Origin: Toxonevra muliebris
Taxonomy: Eukaryota; Arthropoda; Insecta; Diptera; Pallopteridae
NCBI GenBank assembly: GCA_963691655.1
Contig: CAVNUY010000015.1
Coordinates: 124,001 to 188,000 of the forward strand
Reading direction: 5' to 3'
DNA length: 64,000 nucleotides
Shown here: positions 46,236 to 56,580 of the stretch, one piece after another
Layout of the letters: each line of letters starts with the position of its first letter
Numbering within the stretch: position 1 is the stretch's first letter
The notes under the pieces: model-generated
Told to the model about the DNA's origin: nothing
What the model saw: only the letters and a program-made list of their open reading frames with translations
The model's database searches: none
Translations under genes and position numbers: made by a program

Positions 46236-47479
46236 GACGTAAGACTTGTCTGAATGCTGTATTCTTCTTCTTTTACAGTTCCAAAAATAAAAAATACATG
46301 TCTCGGATTATAAAAATCGTTTTCTTTTTTACATATTTGAAATCTTTAGAAATAAATGGTTCAAAGAATTTATTTGAATTCGTCCTAGTTTGAAGGTAGA
46401 CGATCTCGATAGTCTAGTGGATAGTGCACTAGACTTCCTTTAATTCTCATAAGCTTCTTATATTCACTATCGATATGAAGTGTATGAGAATTATAAGAAA
46501 GTGTACAAGTATAACTCTTGATAGGCAATGGCAAAACCACCAAGTGATAACAACTTACCACACCGCCGTTTGCAACCATCGTTAAACTGTAGGTGCAACC
46601 ATCGCTACTGTGGTCTAGTAACAGCGTGCCAGACTCTTATCTCTGGAGACTTGAGTCTGACTAGAGTATGGTTTCTTATCCTTCTTTCACTCTTTCTGTC
46701 TTTCTTTCATAACTTGGGGCTTTGATACAATAGGTCTTAAAAGTCGCAGTGCCTGAATTTCTGGTCGTCCCATTTTTCATATAATAATAATAATAACTAT
46801 AGTTTGAAGGTGAGAGTGTCAAACACGTACTCATTTTATCAATATTTCATTACTTCGTAAATCCTTAAATGCGTTTTCCCGAAAATTATGTTTTTCAAGC
46901 TGTTATGCATGATTTTGAATTGAAAAAAACTGCTGAACTTTTGAATTTTTTAAATGTTCAGCAAACATGTCGCCACAAGAAGCAAATAAGCTTTTTGCCG
47001 AATATTGTTTAATTTATTTTTTACATCTAACAACCAAAATGGGAATGGGATGAAACCAAAAACAAATTAAATCTGACGTCTTCCATAACAAACTCTCCAA
47101 GGGATTTTTCTAGTTTAGTGCGTAATTTCTTTTTATTCACTGTTAAAGTTGATGAATTTAGAGCGCTGTCTAATTAAAAAAAATTAATAAAAATTTGATG
47201 AAAAAATGATTATTTCTTTTAATTATTCTGTTTTTGGAGTCGAGGAATTCATTTTTGGTATTTTTTGTGCATGGGGCCCACGCTAGAGGTCGCTGTCATA
47301 CAACTTTTTCTATTTTTTAAGTATTTTCATAGGGAAAGTTTTATTTTAATTGTTTTTGAAGCTTTTGAAGTTTTTGAAGAGAACTTATAATTTGAACTTC
47401 GCCGTGTACGGTCGCATTTTAATATTGTTCTCTTTCCATATAAATTTATCAGTGTGTTGAACTTAATTCTAATTAATAT
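46236..47479. other. Spacer with tRNA-like SINE pieces
   Basis: An A-box-like TAGTCTAGTGG occurs near 46408. A second tRNA-like stretch at 46600-46675 (GGTCTAGTAACAGC, then a weak B box CTTGAGTCTG) is followed by an (ATA)n tail near 46782. These look like diverged tRNA-derived SINEs. From 46850 to 47479 nothing is recognised. Confidence 0.4.
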
Positions 47480-47505
47480 ATGAACAATTCCATGGCTTAT
47501 TTACC

Positions 47506-48107
47506 ATGATGATTTGCTTCAAGTGTAATACTCAATGTTTATCAGATGACTGCATAGCATGTGGAGTCAGTGATCTTAAACTGCATATAAAATGCGCCAA
47601 ATTAAACTCTAATAGTGTAAACATAATAAAAACATTATTTATAGATGCGATAGTTGTGCTAATCGCTCATCTACTTTTTCCCAATCAAAATTAGTGCAAT
47701 CCACAACATCAAATTCTACTACTTCCACTCTGGCTATGGATATTAACAACACCGACTCAGATATTGTTGTAATCAATGCAGAAACTACTCCCATCGCATC
47801 TACCGTTACTCAAGCTGAAGATATTCTGCCTCTCTCGTATGCTGCTGCTACTGCCTCTGTCGTTACAAATTCTTCGGATGCTACTGCTTCGCTGTCTACT
47901 AGTAAAGTTGGGTCTCTTTCTTATGCTGCTGCGGTCGCTGCTTCAGCCGCTGTCGTTACGCACTCTTCGGATGCTACTGCTTCGCTGCCCAATAATAATA
48001 TTGGGTCTCTTTCCTCTCTGGATGTTTCAAATTTGTCTTATGCTAATGGTGTAAATCAAAACCGAAAAATAAATGCAATTATTGTTGGTAGCAATCGTAA
48101 TACGTAG
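47506..48107 (+). pseudogene. LINE ORF1 protein remnant (zinc finger and Ser/Ala-rich region)
   Basis: It begins with a Cys-rich finger CFKCNTQC...CIACGV...HIKC (47512-47610), as in the PHD-like finger of some LINE ORF1 proteins. A frame change near 47660 leads to a Ser/Thr/Ala-rich region with two copies of LSYAA. The frame ends at 48107. ORF1 proteins bind element RNA. It is broken and lies upstream of the deleted pol. Confidence 0.65.
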
Positions 48108-48429
48108 TTGGATGTTGTTGTTCCTATGAAATGGCTTCATTTGCCATCTTTTAAGCCTACGGTTTCTGCTGAAAACATCAAAGATTATATTTCTAATCAT
48201 GCTTGCATTGATCGTACTCTAATTTCTTGCATGCAATAAATTGATTAAGAGAGGCGTAGATGTTGAATCTTTAAAAAGAGTAAACTTTAAATTAGGCATG
48301 CCTCTGTCAAATTACCATAACCTGCTACTGGTAATATATCACAATGGGTTCACTGTGACGATAACACTAAGGATGCACTTTCGTTGTATTATCAATTAAA
48401 TGAATTATTATTTGCCCTACTCGATTGCA

Positions 48430-48925
48430 GTTATGATGTAATATCATTCACTGGCTACATGAGGGTATTTTGTCTGCTGAGCTGTTTGGTAATAATTTCA
48501 CGGTATTTCGCCGTGATCGTTGCTTAAGAGGGACTGGCTTAACTCATGGAGGTGGAACACTGATTGCAATCCGTTTGTCTTTTAGGTGTCAAGAAATCGA
48601 GAGGGTTGAGAAAATTCAAAAAAGATTTACTCGATTTGCCATATCAAAGCTTAACTGGAACTTCAATCCATCGTATTCTAGCCGTTGTGCTCTCTTGGGC
48701 TTAAAACATTTGATGACAAGAAGAAACTATTTTATTGTATTATTCGCAAGGGATGTGCTCATGGGTCATATTGACTGTCCTCCCCTTCTTGCTTTTTTTT
48801 TAGCTTATATGCACCGGAAAGGCCAATTAGGCAAAGGCAATTTTTCCACTTGGCATATCACAGAACCAATTATGGGCCGTAGTGAAACTGTTCACAAGTC
48901 GTGTGTTAAATTTAATAATATTTGA
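48430..48925 (+). pseudogene. LINE endonuclease scrap fused to C-terminal domain
   Basis: It starts with an endonuclease piece (FTVFRRDRCLRGTG, then GGGTLIAI) and jumps at about 48590 to the C-terminal region after the RT (RVEKIQKRFTRFAI, then RCALLGLKHL). The joint keeps one frame open for 151 codons. The catalytic RT is deleted. Confidence 0.75.
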
Positions 48926-49109
48926 AATGCAATCGACCTCAGTGTAACAAGAGACGTTTTTAAGTCAAATTTAATGAATTTATTGTAGTAAGGGTTTCAG
49001 TTTTGTTTTATTAATTGTTATAAGTTACTGCTTTAGTTTTAAGTTTATATTTTTTAACTGTAAGTAATCTGATAGAAATTGTTTCGACAGATTAATAAAT
49101 AAATAAATA

Positions 49110-49990
49110 GTAAATAGTTTAAATTCAGAATATTTGTAGAAACTTTATAGCCAGTATTTAGTAGCGATATTCCCCTATAATTGTTGCAATCCATCTTATC
49201 GCCTTTTTTGTGGATAGGTATTATGGTGCTGTTTTTCCAATCGTCTGGCAAGCATTCTTCTGACCATATTAGCTCAACTAATTCATTCAATTGATTTTAG
49301 AGCTCATTTCCACCGTGTTTAAGTAGCTCAGCTACGATAGGTTTGAACTTCATTCAACATAGGTGGCGGTGTCAGGCGTAGGTATAATTTTCCGGGTCGG
49401 AAATATCTCCGCTATCTCCTTTAAGAAGTTCGTTGAAATGTTCCCGTTGTTGTTTAATTCTCTGTTTATCTTTAATTATTGAGCCATTCTTTTCCTTACA
49501 TATTTCCATCCAGGGTTGAAATGCACGCGTATTTTGTTTTATTTTTTGGTACATTCCTCGTATATTATTGCTCTTGAAGTCATTTCTGATGGCTTCTACT
49601 TTTTTCTTCATCCTTCCTTCTTTTTTTTGTTCGCAGAATACGCTTGGCATTTCTTCTTGCAATGTGGTAGTCATGAAGGTTTCGTCGTGTTTTTCTAGCT
49701 AGATGTTTTCTTTGCAGCATATTTTTTAATTCTACGGCAGCCTTACACTCTTTATCGTCACAGTCGTTTTCGTTAGAGCTCCTCTTTTTTGCCTATCGTT
49801 TCATTTGCGGCATCAACCACTGCTGCCTTGATATTTTGCCAACGAGCTGTTAATAAGTTATTGGAATTGTTTTGCAGTTTTTGCGATATAAGTAGTTCTT
49901 TGGTATTGTTCTCTGCAATTTTCAATGGCAAGTTTTTCGATGTTCCATTTTTGTTTTCTATATCGATTTCGTTGGTTGACAAGTTACTGA
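49110..49990 (-). pseudogene. RTE-like LINE pol remnant
   Basis: Three minus-strand blocks are in order. 49982-49773 and 49674-49372 belong to the endonuclease-RT linker (MYQKIKQNTRAFQPW, then QREHFNELL). 49290-49130 has LPDDWKNSTIIPIHKKGD and NNYRGISLLNTGYKV, the first RT motifs in the RTE-type form. The RT then ends where the plus-strand LINE tail is found. Frameshifts separate the blocks. Confidence 0.8.
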
Positions 49991-50009
49991 TACTCTACTG
50001 AGCAAATTA

Positions 50010-50390
50010 CTTTTGTTAAAACGGTAAAGCGCCAGAAATGGAAACTGCGTTTTGACCATAAGCACGCTAACCCTACCAAATACGCTGTCAACGATCTAGT
50101 TGTCATCGCGCACGTTGCACCGGCTACAGGCGACTCTCGCAAGCTTGAACCGAAAGCAGCGAGCAGTTGGTTTTTATTCGTCGTCGTGTTCACTCCTCGG
50201 TACTGAGTCCACATGAGCCAATCGTTCATTATCAGTTATTATTCTCAATAATATTCACTTTTAAATGTTAAATTAACAATCTAATTAATTAAATGTCCTT
50301 AAAGATTATTTCCGTGTGTTATTATTATAAACAAATGCAAACGTATCCTGACAGGATCGTGGAAAATATTAACAATAGGAAACATTTATT
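50010..50390 (+). pseudogene. Gypsy integrase tail and LTR-like sequence
   Basis: The frame reads RQKWKLRFDHKHANPTKYAV then DLVVIAHVAPATGDSRKLEP, the chromodomain-proximal end of a gypsy integrase. After about 50165 it passes into non-coding sequence that may be the 3' LTR of this element. No polypurine tract or LTR borders were defined. Confidence 0.7.
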
Positions 50391-50559
50391 CAACTTTCGG
50401 TTATAGAGTGGTTTATAATGGGTCGAGAATTAATAGAATTTTAAAAATAATTGAAGGCCGCTGATTCCCATCTGGGATTTTCTTTATATTGACCCAAAAC
50501 CTATAATTTTTTTTCTCTTTTTTTTTTTGATTCAATTTTTTGGATTCAATTTTCTACCT

Positions 50560-50765
50560 GAAGATCGAACCCGTTGAATTGGTATTCGAGGAGTCAAGCA
50601 TTTAAGAACTAAATCACCGAAGTGATTTATTTTATTAGAACAAACCATTTGGACATTTTTAAAGAATTTAAATTTTTAAAGAATCGAACCTGAGGCAGCT
50701 GGAACCCCAGTCAAGCGTTCATCCATTAGGCCTCCCAGGTGGCCTGGACCCCATATAAAATTTTT
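50560..50765 (-). mobile_element. tRNA-derived SINE
   Basis: On the minus strand there is an A-box-like GCCTAATGGATGAACGC and a perfect B box GGTTCGATTC about 40 bases further (head 50760-50640). A second B-box-like GGGTTCGATC follows near 50570. An internal RNA polymerase III promoter with an unrelated body is the design of a SINE. The tail and target duplications were not defined. Confidence 0.55.
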
Positions 50766-51074
50766 ATTGTTTTAATTCTTACAGGTTTCATACCAGAGGA
50801 AAATGTGCTTATCATGGAAAACAAATACAATTTAAGTTCTATCACACAAAAATCTCTATTATTATAACATGGAATACTAAAATTGTAACCAACTCTCCAT
50901 AGATTCTTCATCATATTCCACACTTAAGATATTTTAATTAAGCGAAGGATGTCGCTGTGCGAGCGTCGAAAGTTGCAATATCCTGCCAATAGTTTTAATT
51001 TCGTTGAAAATGTGTTATTCACAAAGTCTAATAACTTAGCGAATACTAAAGCTAGACATTAATTGGTCTCAAGA

Positions 51075-51418
51075 AAAAAGTTTGAAAAGTCCACCCCCTA
51101 TTTGAAAGCTTATGTGGAGAGTATATCGACAAAAAAAGAAATGTTTTGGACCACCCTAAAAACAGCCAAAATGATTTTTTCATCATAACTTTGGTATTTG
51201 ATGTCCAATTTTAATAAATGGCACCTTGTTGTAAACGTCTTGATAAGTATAATCTTATAATCTTAGATATTATTCATCTACAAAGTCAAATTTCACTAGT
51301 GAAGTCTGTTACTTAAAGTTCTACCCCCCTAAATGCAGTCTATTTTTCATTAAAGCCCTTAAAAAACTATTAATTCTTGCCCAATTCTTTCTATTGAAGA
51401 AAAAATTCTGCACTATTA
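51075..51418. repeat. Partial hAT-like inverted repeat
   Basis: It is nearly identical to 51905-52220 (same direction), from AAAAAAGTTTGAAAAGTCC onward, but lacks the terminal TAGGACGGGTCG. The flanks differ. It may be a duplicated or deleted copy of the element next to it. Confidence 0.75.
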
Positions 51419-51882
51419 CTAGATATAATTAAAAATAAATTGACCATTTTCTTATACCTAAAAATGAAATGAAAATATAAAAATTTTTTTTTTTGGCCTT
51501 TTTTTTTTTTTAATGGAGGTGAAAAAAAGCTCCGATTTGCTCCGAGGGGAAATAAGCACCATCATACTCTGTAAAGCATTTACTTTTAAATAAGGTATGA
51601 GTGCTTTGCAACTTATTGCCACAGCTTTAATACTAATAAAAAATATGCATTTAATTAATCATGGGTAGTTATTTCAGGTGTTGTATTTAATCCATTTTTA
51701 ATAGTAATCAGACAAAAATTCGTATACGGAATCAGTTTTTAAGCTTTATTTATTCTGTATAAAAAACTTTTTAATCGGACAATTGCAACGCCAACCTCCA
51801 ATATAAATATATGTTAAATTTAAAAAATGCAATAACTTTAAACGTATTACACATATAATCATTAAATTACATGTGCTAATAT
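51419..51882. other. AT-rich spacer between two hAT-like sequences
   Basis: No coding region or terminal repeat was recognised. Confidence 0.45.
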
Positions 51883-51890
51883 ATGTACAT

Positions 51891-53801
51891 TAGGACGGGT
51901 CGATGAAAAAAGTTTGAAAAGTCCACCCCCTATTTGAAAGCTTATGTGGAGAGTATATCGACAAAAAAAGAAATGTTTTGGACCACCCTAAAAACAGCCA
52001 AAATGATTTTTTCATCATAACTTTGGTATTTGATGTCCAATTTTAATAAATGGCACCTTGTTGTAAACGTCTTGATAAGTATAATCTTATAATCTTAGAT
52101 ATTATTCATCTACAAAGTCAAATTTCACTAGTGAAGTCTGTTACTTAAAGATTTACACCCCCCTGAATGCAGTCTATTTTTCATTAAAGCCCTTAAAAAA
52201 CTATTAATTCTTGCCCAAGAAGTGTTCAATTAAATCCGTAAACAAACCAGTTATAGCTACTTAGATTTTTGATGCTATTCTAATTTACATTATTTCTCAT
52301 AATATTCAATTGTTCATATATATGTCAGCAATTTTTAGCGTAACTTATTAAAAATAAAAAAAAATCGTGAATAGGGCTGATATGTTCCATTATTTTTCTT
52401 TTACTTAATGCATCGGTCACGATATGCTCTCATATACGCAGCTGCAATTGCATCTTTTTTCCGCGTTTTAAGTTTTTCTTCCTATCGATTTGAAATTTTA
52501 TTATATGTGAAAATTTTACATAACGTCGCCTGAGAATTGATTTGGCGTATAGGTATATGAATTTGTACACACATATGCCAAATCAATCCTCAGGCGACGA
52601 CAAACGCTTTCCGCATTTAACCTTAGAAAGGCAACTGGGGTGACCAGTCACCCCACTACTTCTTAAAAGAGAGAGAGTTGCCTTAACTGCATTTAATAAA
52701 AATAAGAATTTTTATTGAAGTAAATAAGTGATTTTATAATAAATAAGTTTGATTTTTCTGTTTAACATTTTTGCTATTTACATAGATAAAAAAATGTTTA
52801 TAATGCCGTGGTTTGCTATCATTATCACAAAATTTTGTTTATACATTTATTGAAATCTAGATTCTTTATTATTATCATTTTGTTTTTATATTTCAAAAAA
52901 TATTTAATTTTAATCCAATCTAACTAATCGAATTCAAAACCTATCAAACGCTTGTGTTTGCTACGGCGACTACTCTGCTTGTATGGTATAGTCGATCTCC
53001 ACACGTTTAACACCAACAAATAATTCTGCCACGAATAAATGTACACTCACATTTTGTTTTCGTCTGCACATATATGTGTGAGTAAATTGATCGAAACATA
53101 AACAAATTTCTCCCTCTTTTCTTCTCTCTTCTCTGTGTTGTTTAGAGTAGTACAGTCATGCCGCGCAGTAGTGCGAGCGAGAGGGGAACTGGACGTTACA
53201 GTTATCTTACATCTTACGTTTCAGTTATTCTTGCATTTTACACATTTGAAATTTTGCCCATACCGTGAGCTAAAATGTTTACACATCAATATCCTGTTCT
53301 TTAAGGTAAAATATGGTAGGTACAACAAACAAACAAACTTTGTTTTGTTTTTTCATTTGAATTTATAGTTATTTGAGCAGTCGGTCCAAATAGATTCCAT
53401 ACAAATGCTTAACTGAAGAAAATTAACAGATTTTTCATATGAATGTATTTAAAAATTATTTTATTTGCAAATTTTTTTTTAATTGAAGTATTTAATTTTT
53501 TGATTTCAATGTAAATACTAAAATAGGAAATAATTAATTTATTCACAAAAATTTAATCGATTAGAAAAAAGTACAATATAGAGCATTGTTGCACTTGTCA
53601 AGACGATTACAACAATAAATCATTTATGAATATCGGACATCAAATACTAAAGTTATGAATCATATACTAAATAATTGTGGCTGTTTTAAGGGTGGTCCAA
53701 AACAATTTTTTTTTTTGGTTTCGAGATACTCTCCACATAAGCTTTCAAATAGGGGGTGGACTTTTCAAACTTTTTTTTTGTATGGGGACCGACCCGCTCT
53801 A
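51891..53801. mobile_element. hAT-like element, second copy, with repeat B inside
   Basis: The left end is TAGGACGGGTCGATG and the right end is CCGACCCGCTCTA. The 8-bp duplication ATGTACAT lies at 51883-51890 and 53802-53809. The inverted repeats are about 300 bp and contain GGACCACCCTAAAAACAGCC. Without repeat B (52365-53287) it would be about 1 kb. It is non-autonomous. The two targets TTGTACAT and ATGTACAT share seven bases. Confidence 0.9.
52365..53287 (+). mobile_element. Repeat 'B', copy 2 (923 bp), nested
   Basis: The interior of the hAT-like element reads through this position in the copy at 22180-22230, so the insert can be delimited exactly: it starts TCGTGAATAGGG after an A-run and ends ACACATC before AATATCC. 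No duplication longer than a short A-run is left. It begins with TC after A, as Helitrons do, but the other end is not CTRR. Confidence 0.8.
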
Positions 53802-53809
53802 ATGTACAT

Positions 53810-54330
53810 TGTCTTGAACATAAGGCTTGCTAAAAATTAGAACCATCGGACTATTACCACGCGTACCTCTCATGTAAATATAATCACAAAATACTGATAT
53901 TTTTTTATCGTTTATTTTTAAAATCTCACATGTATGAGAGGTAGGCGTAGTAACATTCCAATCGTGATAATTTTTACCTTGATATATGAATATGTTAATA
54001 TTTATCAGCATATGTAATTTCATCACTATATCTGTAATGGGTTCCAAATTATAATGAATAAAAGGTTTCACATATATGGGGGGCGGGCGTGGTAATACCC
54101 CGATCTATACAATTTTTGCTATGGTATATAGCAATAATATCGTTCATGATCATATCTGTAATATATACCAAGTTATACTCTTTTCGCGGATTCATTTGTA
54201 TGGAAGATAGGCGTGGTAATAGTCCAATCGTTATAATTTTCCACGCAGTGGTTGCTAATGACCCCGTGAGCAGATGGTTTCAGAATTTTGGTCAACTAAA
54301 TATGGATTTTGCCCCATAGTGCAGTGTGCA
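53810..54330. repeat. Degenerate ~140-bp repeats (GGCGTGGTAAT words)
   Basis: TAGGCGTAGTAAC, GGGCGTGGTAATA and AGGCGTGGTAATA occur at about 53943, 54085 and 54208 in similar surroundings with ATATCTGTAAT. This gives about 2.5 decayed copies. The stretch closes with a CCATAGTG-type end near 54315, so it may be the body of another CACTATGG element. Confidence 0.5.
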
Positions 54331-55380
54331 AATGCTATGGTCTAGCTGGACAAAATTTAACATAGGACATATAGTTATATGTACCAATAAGAAAATCTTG
54401 TTAATATTCGCTTAAAACACATTTCAAGAGATCATGAGTCATAATAGATATCATATCCGCCGTTATCGCGTCTCTGCAAAAAAAATTACGTGTGCAATGC
54501 CCCATTGAAATAATCAGTTTTTGCCTGCATCGTATTCAGTGTGATTTCTTACTTACGTCATGCTTTTAGTAAGTGACTATTTTAAAAAATAGTTATAGAG
54601 TTTTATTTCGGTAGCTTCAAGGTATTCAGATTTGTATTAATTTGCTATATTGTGTTGTCATTAGATATTAAAAATTTAAGAAATAAAAACTATTATTCAG
54701 CTGTAGAAATTCAAACTTCAAAGTTGGTTATGTTATATAGTCACACATCGCAGTACAGTACAGTATCTATAGTGGGATATCATCTCAGAGAGTAAAAGTT
54801 ATAATGTCAAAAACAGCTTGTAATAGGACTTACAGAAATACTATAATTCTTTAAGAATTATAGGGACTGTAAGAATACTATAATATTTGAAGGGGGCACA
54901 ATAGTTCTTTAGGACGCAGTGCACATCCCCAAACATAATAATAATAATAAAAACAGCTTCCGCTGTGAATATTTAAAATATTTAATTTTGACACTACATT
55001 TTTGTTTATTTACATTTTGCACTATTTCGACACTTCAAATAAAATGAGGGAGTTCTCAGAGATGACTTCACCCTATTAAATACGCCTTGAGTCTTAATAT
55101 ATTCTTTCTAAATGTTGAGGTGTTATTGCGAAAATGTGCGATAACATTTATATAGATTTTTTTTTAGATGAAAGTTCATAAGCATAATTAGAAAAGATCT
55201 TTTTGAGAAATGACGAACAACTAAAAAAAAAACGATCGTTTCAATAGCTAAATGAGCTTTTTATGGAATAAGTTTAGTATAACTAATCTCAATGAAACAT
55301 CGAGTAAACACTTGAAGGCTTTTGTCAAAAACATCAGTGAACAATTTCGTAGAAAATATATAGCTACTCAATGACTCTAA
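54331..55380. other. AT-rich sequence, no gene recognised
   Basis: A perfect short palindrome, CTATAATTCTTTAAGAATTATAG (in two halves of 11), lies near 54841, and an (AAT)n run near 54940. Nothing else assigned. Confidence 0.45.
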
Positions 55381-55414
55381 GCTACTAAATTCATTCAAGA
55401 AGTAGCAACAGCTC

Positions 55415-55642
55415 CTCCAATTACAAAAAAGCAGAAGCTCCGAAAATTCAGCAACCGTACTTTTCTAACGAAGCATTGGCACTTTTCATATTTAGTAAAT
55501 TATCTGTGAATCAATATAAAACGATGCAGACCAAAGCTGTTAAAAGAGGATATGACATATATCCATCCTACTATTATTTACTAAAAACTAAAAGTATTAT
55601 GTCCCAAGAAAAGATAACAGTATCTGATACAAACCATTTTTA
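55415..55642 (+). pseudogene. Unassigned transposon-type protein fragment
   Basis: The plus frame reads QQPYFSNEALALFIF, SKLSVNQYKTM, YDIYPSYYYLLKTK and EKITVSD, ending in a stop at 55642. The spacing of the EALAL and YPSY blocks is conserved in a family of insect transposon-like proteins whose exact class I cannot name. It resembles the end of the remnant at 43600-44075. Upstream frame is damaged. Confidence 0.5.
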
Positions 55643-55649
55643 AGACTTC

Positions 55650-55785
55650 AAGTCCATGTTGTAGGAGAACTAGAGGTGATGGAGATAAACTGAGGATCGT
55701 GGTCAGCGATTCTAAATTACTATAAAACCGTTGGAAAATCTTGCACATAAGACAAAAATTTAAGTTTGTTGCACTGTGTTATCAA
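55650..55785 (+). repeat. Dispersed repeat 'C', copy 3 (partial)
   Basis: It shares GGAGAACTAGAGGTGATGG and ACTATAAAACCGTTGG-type blocks with 28051-28366 and 36222-36535. It follows directly after the coding fragment above. Confidence 0.6.
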
Positions 55786-56380
55786 GGGACTCAAGTTGAT
55801 TTTTTTGCATACACTCTTCGGCTAAAATGATCAGCATCAAATAAGCTATTTTCTGAGGGGTAGCCGATGTCTCGAAAAAATTCGGATACCCCTAGTATTT
55901 ATATATATCAAAATTTTTTATATACCTTTTAAAAAGCTGAAACGCTAAAAGCTACCTAATTTTGTTACAATTTTTTATTGTTACGTTTTTTCATTTTTTT
56001 AAGTAAAATAATATATATAATTTTCTTTAATCTGTTCTATTTTTTACAAGAAAAGGCTTAGGAATCACTAAAATCTTCTTTCATTAAATTTCGAACGGAA
56101 TTATATTTGCATTAGCACGGAATTAGTTTTACTAACAAAATTTTAGCACGGAATTACCTTCAATTAAAGGTTTTAGACAATTGAAAATAAATGATTCAAA
56201 TTGTAAAAATACTTAAGTATTTAAACTTATAACTAAAAAAAAAGTCAAGTAATATATGGAACCCAACATTTTTATCTTGGTACCGTTGGCATGATAACAA
56301 TTTCTTTTCAAGATCAAAATGTCTTAGTGGTACGGAATTAGCTGCATTTACCTTATATGCTCAAAAATTCATTATATTTT
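55786..56380. other. AT-rich sequence, no gene recognised
   Basis: AGCACGGAATTA words recur near 56115 and 56150. No gene or element end was assigned. Confidence 0.45.
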
Positions 56381-56580
56381 TATAGTGGGTGTTCACACGG
56401 GCGTAAGCATGAACGTCTGTCTGAAGGAGAGGGTTAGAAAAAATAGCTAGTTAGAAAAAGACAGGCTAGTTTCTATTTCTTTCTTACTACTTGATTCTTC
56501 TATCTCTCCTTTTCAGACAGGCGCAGTTCATAAGGGCGCAGGCTCATGCAGGCATGAACGTATGAATAGTCCCATAAACT
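56381..56580. mobile_element. Short MITE-like inverted repeat
   Basis: The left part, GCATGAACGTCTGTCTGAAG then GAGAG, is matched by an inverted right part CTCTCC then CAGACAGGCGCAGTTCAT and CATGAACGT. The arms are about 60 bp with mismatches and the loop is about 50 bp. No target duplication could be fixed. Confidence 0.5.

Larger units (their letters stand above)
47480..49108 (+). mobile_element. Internally deleted CR1/jockey-type LINE
   Basis: It holds ORF1 sequence, a scrap of endonuclease, and then directly the C-terminal domain and a 3' tail (TTAATAAATAAATAAATAG, 49090-49108). The whole RT is missing. The C-terminal block RVEKIQKRFTRFAI and the tail match the LINE at 38440-41903, so they belong to the same family. 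Its 3' end abuts an RTE-like LINE remnant on the other strand. Confidence 0.8.
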
